Origin: Sweltsa coloradensis
Taxonomy: Eukaryota > Arthropoda > Insecta > Plecoptera > Chloroperlidae
Assembly (NCBI GenBank): GCA_024449915.1
Contig: JAMZAV010000004.1
Location: forward strand, 558,001 to 622,000
Direction: 5' to 3'
Length of the DNA: 64,000 nt
A model generated the notes under the pieces. It had not been told where the DNA came from. It did no database searches and saw only the letters and a list, made by a program, of their open reading frames with translations. Both the position numbers and the translations under genes were made by a program. Of this stretch, positions 12,251 to 26,582 are shown one piece after another (positions within the stretch are counted from its first letter, which is position 1; each line of letters opens with the position of its first letter).

Positions 12251-13162
12251 ATTACTACTTTCAAGATTCGATCTTGTGACGGCCCGAATCAGGGATTGCA
12301 ATGGGAAAAGTTACTGCGATTAGATTAGACAGGTAATCTGCGTAGGAATAACTTGTAAATAAATATATACTAAAGCCTAAAAATAATAAATAAAATAAAT
12401 TTCAGGATTCATCTTTGATTAAAGAAAACTTAGATAAAATCTTAACTAAGACTCGGGTAACATATTAATATGTCATTTAAGATAGTTTAAACTAGGTATC
12501 GGCAAAGATTATGAAGGTATCGGTATCTATTAGATATTCACACCAAAGATTATCCACATTGTCCACACTCTCGTCACCTGATAGGCTACCAATGCTGATA
12601 CGGCGATGCTCTACAATTAATTTTATTTTTGTTGATTTATTTATTATCTTGCTTTGTAAATCAGTTTTTTTTTTATAATCAAATAGGTATTATACAGTAA
12701 TATAATTCAACGGCCTTAGATTAAATACAATTCAATAAAATTCAATTACAATTAATAATTATCAAATAAATAAGGTAAAAAATAAATAATAATATAAAAA
12801 GAATAATATAACTTTGATTTTTTAAGCAAAACAAAACTCTGTTGTACAAGGACACAGAATAAAAATATAATAATTTTACAATTAAAAAAAAATTAGACCT
12901 GAAGGTGAGTCCTAAGAATAGAAATGGAACCTTTAGATGCCCCCATCGAAACGTCTTGTATGAGTGTTTTGCCCAGGTTTTGCCTTATTTAAAACTATTG
13001 CAAAAATCAACAAAAAACTTGAGGATTGTGCACCAAGAGTTCAAAAGTACCGCAAAATGATTAGCATTTGTTTTGTCGTGAAGTTGTCTATCTTTTAGGT
13101 CGAACAGTCGATAAAAACTCGCTAGTCGAAGTCGAACGAACGAGTTGGCGGCGCGGCGCAGA

Positions 13163-13217
13163 ATGGCGTTGTTTTGTCGGGGAAAATGAGCGTCGAATGA
13201 ATTTATCTTTAACTTAA
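13163..13217 (+). promoter_or_regulatory. Cluster of three short uORFs before NUP214
   Basis: Three small reading frames precede the NUP214 ATG: 13163-13189 (8 codons, strong context A-x-x-ATG-G), 13186-13200 (4 codons, overlapping the first stop) and 13197-13217 (6 codons). If transcription starts in the GC-rich patch upstream, ribosomes would meet these before the main start. The transcription start is not known, so this is inference. Confidence 0.4.
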
Positions 13218-13238
13218 ATATAAATTATAGTTTCCAGT

Positions 13239-13280
13239 ATGTCAATTGTACAGTCATCTGAACCCCGATTGGACATTTCT
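13239..13280 (+). CDS. NUP214: NUP214 exon 1 (start)
   Basis: ATG at 13239 starts 14 codons (MSIVQSSEPRLDIS) before donor TCT/GTAAGT; phase 0. The start is chosen because it is the last ATG before the conserved GFQFK segment of exon 2 and leaves an N-terminal extension like that of vertebrate NUP214. The start context is weak, and three uORFs lie just upstream. Confidence 0.8.
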
Positions 13281-16200
13281 GTAAGTTTGTTGTCATTTGA
13301 TTACATTACACATTTATCTTAAATAATTATATTTCGTTGGTTCTACCAAAATTCTAGGGCATCGGAGCCTCGTCAGCGTGTGCACATAACCTCACACAAT
13401 TATTTGATTTTTGTTTTCAGGGGTTTCAGTTCAAACTACTAACACGGCTGAAAGTGTTTGAAAGGCAAGATGGTTTGTTTACAAGTTCCACTAGTTTGCT
13501 CTCTTCGGCCAGTAAATATGGCCTTTTATTCGTTGGATGCCCATCTGGTTTTCAAGGTAAGCATAGCTAGGCCAAGCTAGGGCTAAGCCTACAGGTCACT
13601 TTAGATCTTAGCCCTAGCCCCTAGATCTAAACTGAAATTCATACACAGTCTGGATCCAGGTATATGCCCTAGGGCCAAGGCCTGTTCGGGGTCCAAGTGG
13701 GCCTATAGCTACCCCCAACACCGGACGGTGGCCCCGAGGGCGGAAAGGAGGGCTAGGACCGACAATGGCTAGCCTAGGCCTAGGCTTTGTGTATCCAATG
13801 GCCTAGGCCTATGAATATCACGCACATTTAATGGGCTTTGGATGAAATGAAAGCGCCTTGGTTCAAGCCAGTTGCAGACTATGACCACGTTTATCACGCG
13901 AGCTGAGTCCGGACTGAAACATACGAACTGACCTGAGTGCGAACTGAAATCGCCTGCTAAACACCTCAGTCCGAACTGAGTCCAGCTCGGTAACGAAGCT
14001 GAGCTAGCTCGGTCTGTGCGGGCTGAAATATTGGTGATAAACGCGAGCGATCTCAAATACATGCTAGCGGCCATCCTTCTTCGTACGTTATCCAACCACA
14101 GCGTCTCATTTCAGTCCGGACTGAGCTAGGACTGAGCTTGTACCATACTAGTCCGGACTGACAGAGCGTGTGATAAACGTTACTGAAATGAGCTGAAAAT
14201 TCAGTCTGCTCCCAAGCCAGTTCGGACTCGGCTCGCGTGATAAACGTGGTCTATGATGTAGGCCTACGTAGGCAAGACCGGAACTCTTTCGGTTGGTATG
14301 GACAGTTTTTGATCAGTACGGTAGGCCTAGGTACTTTAGATTTAAAATAGCGACGTTAAAGGTTTCGTAGGTACTTTAGATTTAAAATAGAGACGTTAAA
14401 GGTTTTGTAGGTACACATAAAAAAAAAAAAAAACTGTCCACACCAACCGAAAGAGTACCGCAAGACCTACCTGTTGAATTTGCCTCGATGTGCTTCCGAT
14501 CAAGAGTCACTTTCAGAAGCGACTTGGAGGGAACCAAACTGCCTTGACTTGCGTGATATTCATTTCATAGTGGCTTTGTGGTGCGTGTGCATCCACCGCC
14601 ATGTGTATTTTATACTATAAACTCTGCACTCTGCAACCGTTTTGAAAGAATTTACTTCCAAGTGGTGTGATACCTAGGGCCTATGTATGGTACTCTTGCA
14701 GTTGGCGGGTCCCAACTTTTGTACACTAACGGAAAGGATTTCGGGTGTGCTCTTTTCGAAAATATCCTAGAACTAGCGCGGCGCACTGTAGCCAGCGGAA
14801 AGTTCGGCTAACCTAACGAAAGTAGTTTTGTAACGGAAAGGATTTCGGGTGCGTATGTTTTCATTGAAAAAAAAAAGTTGGGACCCGCCAACTGCAAGAG
14901 TGCCCTATGTATAATGTGGGCAGATCCCAAATCAAATTCGTTGAAAGCGATTTTAACCAAAACGCTTTGGCGTGCGTGATATATATGTAATCAATGGACT
15001 GGTTTATTATTTTAATGGCTTATTCAATCCCCTCGTTTCTTCCCAGTCATTTTCCCGCTTCCCGTATTAACTCACACTGGAATCACTTTTCTGTATTTCC
15101 ACAGTTTTGTGAATAGTTCTACTAGGAAAACGCTTAAGTCCCGCCGCGTTGTTGGATGAGCGTAATTGGTGCATTGAGCTGCCATGTGTTATGCGGATTT
15201 TCTGTTATTCTGTGAAAAAATTATTACAAAGTTCAAGATTTTTTTAAAATTAAATTAAATTAAATAAAAAATAAACTTAAATTTTAATTTTTTTAATTAG
15301 GCCTAATCGTACTAATTTAAAAAAAGAAAAATCGAAAAATTGAGATTTTTATAAGAAAGAATTATTCGATTGCGCTCAAATTTCACACGAATATATAAAT
15401 TCATAAAATTAAGGTTCTGTGAAAAAATTATTACAATAGAATAAAGCATGTAGGCCTAGGTAGGTGTTATAAGTCAAAAAATTGTTTAAAAAAGAAAAAA
15501 CCCCGCAAAATTTCTATTTTCATGAAAAATAATTTTTCGATTGCGCTCAAATTTCACATGGATATCTTAATTCATAAAATTAAGGTTCTGTGAAAAAATC
15601 ATTAAAATCGAATAAAGCATGTGGGTGTTATAAGTAAAATAAATTTTCAAAAAATCGAAAAAAATCGTAAAATTGCGATTTTCATAAGAAATAATTTTTT
15701 GATTGCGCTCAAAAACGTGGCAGTTCTAAGTTCAGAGATTTCGAAGGCCTCCATAAAATTTCATTGCAAATGGAGTATCGGTTTAGCCGGAATCGTGCTG
15801 ACAAACACACAAAAATACAGAAAAAAAAGAAAGAAAAAAAAAACACTCCGGATTTTTTTCTCCAGTGTAGTGAAATGGAATCTTCGCTTCGCTCGCTACG
15901 CTCATCCAACAAAAATATGTTAGTAGGCCTAAAAGGCCTAAAATACAAAATTTCAGAAACTCCCACGTACTTTTGGCTCTTGCCAGGAAGCTGTGGCTGC
16001 AGTGCTGGCTGGCATGGTTTACCCCCAACGTCTCGAGTCTACAACCAAGATTTAAATCCCTAGCGTGACCCCAATTATTGTATTTTTATTTAGGTATGTT
16101 CTAGACTAAAAACAAATTTAAAATTAAAGTCCCCCCGACCGGGCTAAATAACCACGGGCGGCTCCGTCTATTCAATAGAGCCTTAACATAACCATCGATG

Positions 16201-19200
16201 GACTGTACAATGTACACTCTGGAATTTGTTATCACTGTTATTAACATCTGAATGGATTGAGTTGCAACAAAATGTCAGCCTGTGAATTATCAATCAGTTT
16301 ATCCACTGGAAGTGTACACATTTGAGCACTGCGAATGGCATGATCTGCAGTAATAGCTCATCAATGCTCTTCTGTTTCACGGAATGAGTTTGTGTAAACC
16401 TAGTAAGTGTGAGGCCTCGCTTACACAATTCTATGGTACAATAGTGTTCAAATTTTGTGCCTTAAACCGAGACGTTTTTCAGCTTGGCCCACTGACATGT
16501 TAAACAAAATCTGAAAAGTTTTAATACACACTTGCTTTAACCCTATAGGGTGTAAAACAAACGTTACTTACCCTCTCGCTCATACAAATCCTCCTTTCCC
16601 CCCCCCCCCATTCGACAATTCCCATATTAACTTTTAATGTGGTGCCTAAAAGTCCACCCATTTAGAGTGTTCTGAGTTCATTGAGTAGTTTGCCCGAAAA
16701 CTTGCGTGTCAGGGGGGAGGGCGAAATGCATTTGATATGACAATCAATGGATCTGTGATCAATGTGCAAATTCCCCACTTTTACAGGTCACAAAAGAAGA
16801 GTTGAAATACCTAGCTTGAATTGGGACTAATAGATAGGGAGTAATAGATCAAATACTCTGGCAATCCTCAGTGTTTAAAAATTAAGCTTTCCTTCATTAT
16901 TTATGATCATTCACTTATTATGCATTGGAAATTCTGTTACAGTAATCGTGTCATCAACTGTCATTGGTTGTGTACCCGACACCAAAGATGGAGCAACTTC
17001 ATATCATCGGAGGACAATTCCTCTTCCATCACAACCATCTCACATTGGACTTAGTTGTGATCAAAATTATCTGATAGTTGCATTCAGAAAATCAGGATGT
17101 GCTCATGCTCTTGTATACAATGTTGTTTCATTTACATCACAAGTAAGTTCCTATCCATTTCTAAGTTGTGTTGTTTAACTCAAGGTCTACTTGATCTAGC
17201 GGAGGTTCGTCGAACTCACAAGGTAGGTCGTCGCAAGGAAGCCATTCTGGAGCCCAACATGCAGCATTTTGACAGGTAAACAATGTTAAACATGGCCTAC
17301 TACAAACTACGTTACTAGTTTTTAGTTTTTACTAATAAACCATGAAGGGGTGTGCTGCTGTTAATTGTTCTAGACTTTCTAGAAATGGCACTAGAATGTT
17401 TAGATTTTCGAAATTGCCGAAATTGCTCTAGCCGGGAGATTAACAAGGCCGCTCCATTACGAACGTTATGAGAACGGTCTGCGACGACCTACCTTGTGAG
17501 TTCGACGAACCTCCGCTAGAGCGGAGATCAAGTAGACCTTGGTTTAACTTGTTTTAAACTTTATAGTGTATTAGCATTAGCAACTGTTTCAGTATTGGAG
17601 ACTTGTTGAAAAAAATGAAACTAGCTCGTGTAGCCGCCTGACGGGAAATATCCCTAGGCTTACTGTATGGCTAACTGTTATAAAACAATGTGAGAAACAT
17701 GTAGAGATAGGGTAGGAAACCAACAGCTTACCTGAAGTGAAGTAGGCGCGCCATGATAGAAGACATAAACACAAATAAACAAATAACACTACATTTCAAA
17801 CGTTTCGGTCTACGTGACCTTCCTCAGTGAGTAGAGAAGAGTTACTGAGGTGAAAAACTAAAGCTAGGTAGCCGTTGGCTAGGGTGGGGGTGGGGTGAAG
17901 TGAAAGATGAGTGGGGGGTGTGGAATGGGTGACAGGGAGGGGTAGAGAGGAGGACGACGACGACGTGAGAAACTAGGGCGCTTCAACCGGTTAGGTCATA
18001 TTGCGCCGCCTGTGAATGAAAGTAAATTAGAAGAGTTAATGCAGGTATGTTTGATGATTAGATTGTTTTCTAAGTGTATAAATAACAAAATAAATTGAAG
18101 ATGAAGAAAGTAATAGCAAAATAAAAGTTATGTATGTAAATGAAAAGAAAGAAAAGAAAGAAATGTGTATGAAGTTAATTAAAGTTTGTTAAATAGATTA
18201 CTTTGGATGAGAAATTTGGAAAGTTTGTCGCCGTTATCATATGATAGAAGTTCTTCATATGATTGGGAGAGATCAAATTGCATGCGCAAGGCATCATATT
18301 TGGTACATTCTGCTAGCATATGATGTACGGTTAAAGGTACATCACATGTGTCACACATGGGAATAACCTTTTCTCTGGTTAAGAGATATCCGTGTGTTAG
18401 GCGTGTGTGCCCTATACGAAGTCTAGACAATACCACCTCTTCTCTACGAGAGAGTCGAGACGTAGGTGGACGAATTTTGTTAGTCAATGTGGGCATCACA
18501 CTACGCAATTTGTGAGGAGGAGAGGGAGGACTACCTAAGGTTTAAGTTAGGTTTGTGGCGCGATTTGTAAATCCATTGGTAGGCCAGTTCCCATCTTCTC
18601 AGTTCTCCATCGTGTACAGTGGGAGGGAGTGACCTGATGACACAAACTGTGAAACAGGTCACGAAGGGAAGGCCATGCCCATTGGCATGATTACCTAGGC
18701 ATAATTTTTATAGGCCAACAAATTAGTGTAGCTTTGGTACTACTTTATTTTATTAACAGAACACAGGCTACAGCCATCTTCCATAAACATTCAACAATGA
18801 TAAAACGATCTATGTAGGCCTACTGTATAGTGCCTACAAAAAGCTCAATGGACAATTAGTAGAAGGCGGGCCTAAGTTAGTTCCGAAAAATCCGACAGAT
18901 AACGCCGCGAACTGTGGGACACGCTGCAACTAAAGTGTGGTTGGCTTAGGAGGGAATATCTTAGGAGGGAATAGGGCACACTTGGCAGTTTGCACATAGC
19001 TATTCGCTCTGCCGGGAAGAATCCAACATGTATGAAACTTTACATAGGACCTAGACATTAAAGCATACATGTACAGCCCTAGGCCTACAGTAATTGGATG
19101 AGCGAAGCGAAGACTTCAATTTCACTGACCCCCAAAAAATTTAGCTCGGGTGTTTTTTATTTTGTTTTGTTTTTTTTGTTTTTGTTTTTTTTTCTGTCTG

Positions 19201-22200
19201 TTTGTTAACTCTCTACCAGGCAAACGGCATATCCGATCTTGATGAAAATTTGACAGGACCTTCGAAATCTCTGAACTTATAGGTGTATTGTTTTTGGGTA
19301 CAATCGAAGAAATATTTCTCATGAATATCGTACTTTTACGATTTTTTTCGAATTTTAGTGCGATATTTTCGTGACATTTGGGCCAATTCTGACCAAACGG
19401 GTGGGGCTACAACGTTCATATTATACATGGACATTAAGGTTATGGTGATGTAGTACCTTTTGAAAGAAAAAGTTGAAAAAGATAGCCAGAATCCATAGAA
19501 ATAAAGCTTTTAATATAAGTTTTTTGATTTTTTGTGCGATATTTTCGTGCCATTTGGGCCAATTCTGACCAAACGGGTGGGGCTACAACGTTCAAATTAT
19601 ACATGGACATTACCGGTAAGGTTATGGTGATGTAGTAGGCCTACCTTTTTAAAGAAAAAGTTGAAAAAGTTAGCCAGAATCCATAGAAATATAGCTTTTA
19701 ATATAAGTTTTTACGGTAAATAATACCAATTTGACAGGTAACAAAAGAAACTTGACAACAATCACCTACAATGCGTAGGCAGCAAAACAAAGCACTTGCA
19801 AAAGTAAAGATATCCCACGCAAACTAAAAATTTTAAAAAGCTCATCCATCAACGCGGCGGGACTTTAGCGTTTTCCTAGTAGATTTTTAATATTTTATGT
19901 TAATCAGCCAGGACCAATCTACAAATATGGGCAATTTTGGACTTAACAAAATCCAAAATCCTGAAAATCAATAAAATTTTTGTAGGGTTTTATTATTTAA
20001 AAATAGTTTTTGGAAAAGTGTTACTGTAGAGCCCTGTAGTATTTCCACTTCCGTGCAATTACCCCAAAATTTCATATGACTTTGGTGTCAGTCGGCCTAG
20101 TGAACAGGAATTTGCTAAACGCATACAGTCCTATTTCCTCTTGATATGAAACACTAGCATCAGTCACTACTAAATACATCTTGAAGTAATGCCTTCTCTT
20201 TTCAGAATGAGCTGGTTGTGAATGAAGTGCGTCTTTCGGCCAGTCCAGATGTCAAAACGGTGGACCTATCATGGAACCCCGGTATAGCCAATATGATGGC
20301 AAGTTGTATGTCTGACGGCAGCGTCACTGTGTACGAGTTTCAACCCTCGGGAGTTAATATCAACAGTATTCCACCCGAATCCAGATCAACGTAAGTTAGC
20401 ATTAGTATTTGTGGCATGTGACGTACCTACTACTATAATATGGGATTTATGTGTAATATTGTTTCTACTAATGTTTATTGTTTATTACCAATATAAAACC
20501 AAAATAACTGTTAATTTTACATGTATATGTTTGTTTTGTGTCCTATATATTAAATTTGCGCTAGTGGAATGTAAATTCTGTTGCAAATAAAGGCTTAATA
20601 ATGATACATGTTTTGTGTAGATATGCTTAGATAGCTTAGCGGCTTTGTTGATGTGCCTCTTGCACTGATCCCTATACCTCTGGCTGGCATATCTCCTCAT
20701 ACTCGGACCTTGCCACGAAATCATTCAGCAAACAGCATAACCCCCAAATCCTCCATATCCTCCATCTTAACCTTGTTGAGGATGTCATTCATTGAGCTTA
20801 TAAATAAATACCAATGGTGATTATGTGCATTCATGCCTAAACCTTTGTGTTTCCATAACAGGCCTAATAATAACCAACTTGACAGCCCAAACTGTGGTTC
20901 CCTACAATGATAAAATAATTGGATGAGCGAAGCGAAGACTACAATTTCACCGACCCCCCAAAAAATTTAGCTCGGGTGTTTTTTTTTTTTTCTCTGTCTG
21001 TTTGTTCGCTCTCTACCGGGCAAACGGCATATGCGATCTGGATGAAAATTGGAGGGCACCTTCGAAATCTCTGAACTTAGACTTGCTACGTTTTTGGGTA
21101 CAATCAAAGAAATATTTCACATGAATATCGTACTTTTACGATTTTTTTCGGTTTTTTGTGCGATATTTTCGTGACATTTGGGCCGATTTTGACCAAACGG
21201 GTTGGGCTACAACGTTCATATTTCACATGGACATTAAGGTTATGATGATGTATTGCTTTTTGAAAGAAAAAGTTAAAAAGTTAGCCAGAATCCATAGAAT
21301 AAAGGTTTTAATATTAGTTTTTTTTAGATTCATAATGACAATTTACAAGTAACAATAGAAACTTGACAACAATCACCAACAATGCGTAAAAAAGGCACTT
21401 GATAAGTAAATAGATCCCACGCAAACTAAAAACTTGCAAAAAAGCTCATCCATCAACGCGACGGGACTTTAGCGTTTTCCTAGTTTTATTAAAAAACTTT
21501 AATTTTCTACATGTCAGTAAAAATATTCTCAAGAATTATTACCTATGTACGGTCGTCCAAACTGGGTTGGCCTAAATCGAAATAACATAGGCATTGCACA
21601 CGAGTATTTTAGTTTTTTAAATGTATGGTAAACACTCTCAACTCTGTTGCTCTGTTCTTGCAGCTGTGTGAGTTGGAGTCCGAAAGGCAAACAACTCGTG
21701 ATCGGCTCCGACGAAGGAATGCTGACTCAGTACAAACCGGACATGAAAGCCGTGAAGACTCTGCCGGGTCCCCAGGTTCAGGGAAAACAGTTTGCCGTTG
21801 TCAATCTATTCTGGATCTCCAACTTCCAGTTTGCCGCCGTCTTCAGGGATAAGATCAACCAGCAAGAGGCACAAGGTGAAAACTCCTAGATTCACTTCTA
21901 ATTTAAGTACTTACCTATAGATAGAGATGTGCAAAAATGGTTTTTTAAAGTTTGAAAATTCGTGCCTTAAAAATAAAAATTCGCGATTTGTCGCGATTTA
22001 CCAAAAAAACACAATTTTCTCATGCACAACTTAAAAAAAAAAAAAAAAAAAAATTGATTGATTGATTGATTGATTTTAATGATTTAAAAGAAAAACAAGC
22101 TCATGAGAGTGAAGTTCAGAATCAGTTTTAATTTTAAGCTCAATTTCAGCCTTCAGTTTTCAAAGTTTCCGACAGTTTTTACCAGAATTAATTTCGTCTA

Positions 22201-25200
22201 CCCGGCACCTCCACCAAATTTACGAAATTATGCATTTTTTATGTGTCTTTTGATATGGATTTGAAGTATTTTGAGCTTACTCTCGTTCAAACGATTATTA
22301 AGATCTCACAATCGCGTTGTATGACCCGGCGCCTCCACCATATCTACCAGCAAGTATTAATTTAATTTCGACTTCGACCCGGCACCTCCACCAAAACTTT
22401 GAAATTTTTTATTTTTTTAAATTTCGCGACCTAATTCGCATTTAAGGACATAATTGCTAATTTCGCCACTAGTTCGCGGTATCAACTAAAATTTCGCGAA
22501 TTGGAAATTGGTACCATTCAATCACAATTCATGAGATTCATGTGCAAACTGAAGGGATTATTGCAACTTTAAAAAAATTCGCGAATTTCGTTGTCACCAT
22601 TTTTGCATATCTCTACCTATAGAATATAGATATTAGGAATTGTAGAATTGTTTTAGCCCGTTTAATGAATGTTAATTTTTTAATGATGGGTACCTAACTA
22701 CATACTGTCTTACATACCCGAGAAATACGTACAAATCTACCTAACCTAGGTCTTTTTAGCAGGCTTCATCCTTGAATGGATCTATTTAATGCAATTGCAT
22801 ATATAGGCCTATTACATTATCTTACTTGAATAGTATTGTATAGAAGTATTGTGTACACTTGAATCTATGTACAGTAGTTATTTATATGTCTGGTATTATT
22901 GTTAGGCTCTGAAATTAGTTGAGTTATGTCAATAACAATAACTAGAACAAGTTTCTCCAAAATGTTTTTTTAAATACTACATACTAATAATTATATAGAT
23001 GGGGCCTAGATATGAAGCTCATTTGCTTATTTCACGGAGTTTAATGCCGAGTTTTGACTGTATTGTGTGGTATCAGTAAACTGCTGGTAAGGTAGGGTTA
23101 CCATACGTCCGGTTAAAGCCGGACATGTCCTCTTTTTTTATGACTGTCCGGGCGTCCGGGCGGTTTTTTCAAAATAATGCAAAATGTCCGGTTATTTCAC
23201 CCAATTCCATGCAGAGGCGCATGCGCACCCTTCCGCCCCCTCACTTACCATCCACTGACCGTAAATCGCCGAATACGAGCAGCCGATCATGTCCGAGCGT
23301 GTCACAACACGCCAGGCTGTGCAGCAAGCAGTGTACTATCACGTGATTTAGTTACCATTTCCGTACGTTTCGTGCCTTGTGTCCACGTCGTACGGCGTAC
23401 GTAAGGAAGTGTTTGTAGGCCTAGGCGACTTGTCTTAAGTTTTGTCATAAAATGTAGTGTTCATTTAAAAAATAACCCCACAATTTAAAAGGCGTCGGCA
23501 CCACTGTCCTTCCTTGACCCTTGTTCAGATCGCTCTAAACGCTATCCTGACAGTAAAAATGTCGAAAAAATTTCGCCTCCGGCGGCTGGGGCTCCGCCCC
23601 AGACCCCTTGTAGTCCGCGAATGTCTGTGAACGAAATGTCCTCTTTTTTGCTGAGACATTTATGGTAACCCTATGGTAAGGTATATTGTCAGTATTTTTA
23701 ATACCGGTCAGTAGGCCTATCTCTTATACTTCTTTAGGCCTACTTCCTTCCGTTGCATGTCTTTAACCAATTGTGTTATTTATATTTTTCAGCTTTGATG
23801 ATTGTAAATGCGCCAAAAGGTGGTCCGATGACGTTTGTAAACTTTGATGATGCATGCTACAGTACCGGTCACTTGCGCCCACCTCAGTTCTACTTCTCCC
23901 ATCTGCAACAATGGTATGTTGTCAATCTTCTCTTCTTCCAGGTTTTGTTGTAGATAGAGGACTCAGATCGCCTAGAGAATATGCAACTTTGCATGTAGTA
24001 TTTTCCAAGATGGCCACCTAAAGAGGATGATTGTTGTTTTGCAATCGCACTGTGAACTGTCAAACTGACAGTTTTACCCTCTATAACACATTTATAGCTT
24101 TTACCACCAGGAGAAGATGTAGCCCTCTACAGCGGGTAGACTTTACAACTTGGCAAGTGCATTGCGTTGGGGTGTTGTGGATTACCACGGATACTGGTTG
24201 TATTTCCATTAATTGTTTAGTATTAGTGAGCAAAGCTCTTATGTGTAAGCATCACTTTTCTGTCCGATAAAAAACCGAACATGACATCCGATTGAAGAGC
24301 TTTTTTGCATTGTCCTTGAACTTGGATGATATATTTATTTATTTATTTGTCAATATATCGTTAACAAGGCAGAGCCCCACCAGTAACGTATAATAAAAAC
24401 ATAGACACATGTACAAACCACCGCCTGCTCGAATGGGATGGACCCAAATAGACTGCCTGTTTTGTGAGTCATTTTCCCATGTTAAATAATTGACCAAGAA
24501 AAAGACAGAGCTTTGTAAGAATTCCGCAAGAAAGCGCCAGCTACGGCGCCTTTTTGCGTCAAACAATTTGAAGTTGCAAAGAAGCTCCAACTTAAAACCT
24601 TTATCTAAGATCTCTGGTTGTAACTGTTTGTGTGTGTGTGACTGTGTGTCGGTAAACAAAACCTGTCATGTTTCTTCATATACTCAACAGAGCGTGCTAG
24701 TTACGGCGCAAAAATCTTCTTTCATCGACTGTGATTAGGACCGAAATGTTGGCTCACAAAACAGGCAGTCTATTTGGGTTCATCCCATTCGAGCAGGCGG
24801 TGGTACAAACATACATGCAAAACATAACTCACAAATGATAAATACACAGGAACATTGTACAAACATATATATATATGTTGTATCGCAGACTTTCACGGAT
24901 TGAATATGCACACATTGTATTTTCGGGTAGTCCGTGTGGTTTTATTTTTATTTATTCCAACGTTTCGGGTAGTTCTCCCTGCCCATCTTCAAGGAAATTA
25001 AACATAAAAAGTAAAACAATATAAAAAACAAACAAAACCTTACTTCATAACAAACGCTGCAACTAGATACATAGACAAAAACTAAATAGCTTAGAAAACA
25101 TAGGAAGGGCCTACTCATGACAAATTATTAGGGGTGTGCGAATCCAATTTTTTCATTTCGAATCCGAATCTCGAATCCCAAACACAAAGATTCGCGAATC

Positions 25201-26535
25201 CGAATCCGAATCCAAAATTGGTTTACCTCACACGGAACAAGTAACATAAAAAAATGCCATAATTTCATGGTCCCGTGCTGTTTTTCATTGTTTTTCCCAC
25301 GTTTTCGAGACTCCGTGACATCTTCAGCCAATCAACAACACTTCATCCATCCAGCCTTCTCTGAACGCGATGTATTTATCTCGCGCGGTAGGCCTATCTT
25401 ATCTTTTGGCATTGTTCTACTTTTCAAGATAACATTGCGAGGAAACTTCTTGCTGTCATTTAAGAGCACATTAGTAGGGCTAAACATAACATGTGTTGTA
25501 TGGACCCGCACTTATTATTACTTACGAGTTCGGAGATGGACATCGTTCACGTAATGCAAACGCATCGCTATGTGAAGGGAGACTGACTGACATAAACACG
25601 GCGCCCGCCTGTCGTCTGAGCTGGCAGCCGGCCGGCTAGGGCTCGCCTGAGAGAGAGAGAGCGCGCTGCGCCGTAGGGCCTTGCGCAACGCCTGCAGGCA
25701 GCCTGCCAGCATCGTCCAAGAGAGAAGAGAGGACTGGAGCACTGTTGTTTTTCGAATGCTACGTGCGAGAAAAACATCGCTTTTTCTTGAACAACAAGAT
25801 GCGAACGGAAATTCTTCGTTTACGTACGCGGCGGCCATGTTATCACGTGATCGATTGCAAACTATAAAATCGACCTATCGACTTATTAGCGTGTTTCTCA
25901 AGAGTTTGGCGCCGGATTCGAATGTTTTGAATACTTCGAATTTTTACGATTTCGGATTCGAATGACGAATCGAATTCGAATCCTGAAAGATTCGATTCGG
26001 ATTCGATAATTTCGAAGCTTCGCACACCCCTACAAATTATACAACCATGTTATGAAGTAAGGTTTTGTTTGTTTTTTATATTGTTTTACTTTTATGTTTA
26101 ATTTCCTTGAAGATGAGCAGGGAGAACTACCCGAAACGTTGGAATAAATAAAAATAAAACCACACGGACTACCCGAAAATACAATGTGTGCATATATATA
26201 TATATATATGTTTTAAACTTGGCTTTATAGTAGGCGACTATGACGCTGTTATGTTAGTACTTTAGACAGAAATTAAAAAAGTGACTACACCGGGGTTTGA
26301 ACCCGGGACCTTAGCTTACCGAGCTATGCTCTTACCAACTGAGCTATGCGGCCACCAATTTAAAACTGTCTAATTTTTGGTCTGTTTTGTACATTGTTAA
26401 TAACGTGTGTAGAGCAGATTGCACTGCCTATTAGACTACACATGAAAATAACTATAAACTCCATCTCTGTAACCCTAGCTAAGGTCCCGGGTTCAAACCC
26501 CGGTGTAGTCACTTTTTTAATTTCTGTCTAAAGTA

Positions 26536-26582
<47 letters not shown>

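Larger units (their letters stand above)
11164..13238. other. Divergent intergenic region CYB5 / NUP214
   Basis: About 2.1 kb between the two start codons, holding the promoters of both genes. A GC-rich patch (GGCGGCGCGGCGCAG, about 13147-13161) just before the NUP214 start is the best candidate for its transcription start region. No TATA box is convincing. A tRNA-derived SINE-like repeat lies at about 11985-12250. The rest is AT-rich and plain. Confidence 0.5.

Noticed and set aside
26281..26354. Functional tRNA gene
   Set aside because: The anticodon arm is two bases short, the acceptor stem has a mismatch, and the sequence is part of a palindromic repeat.
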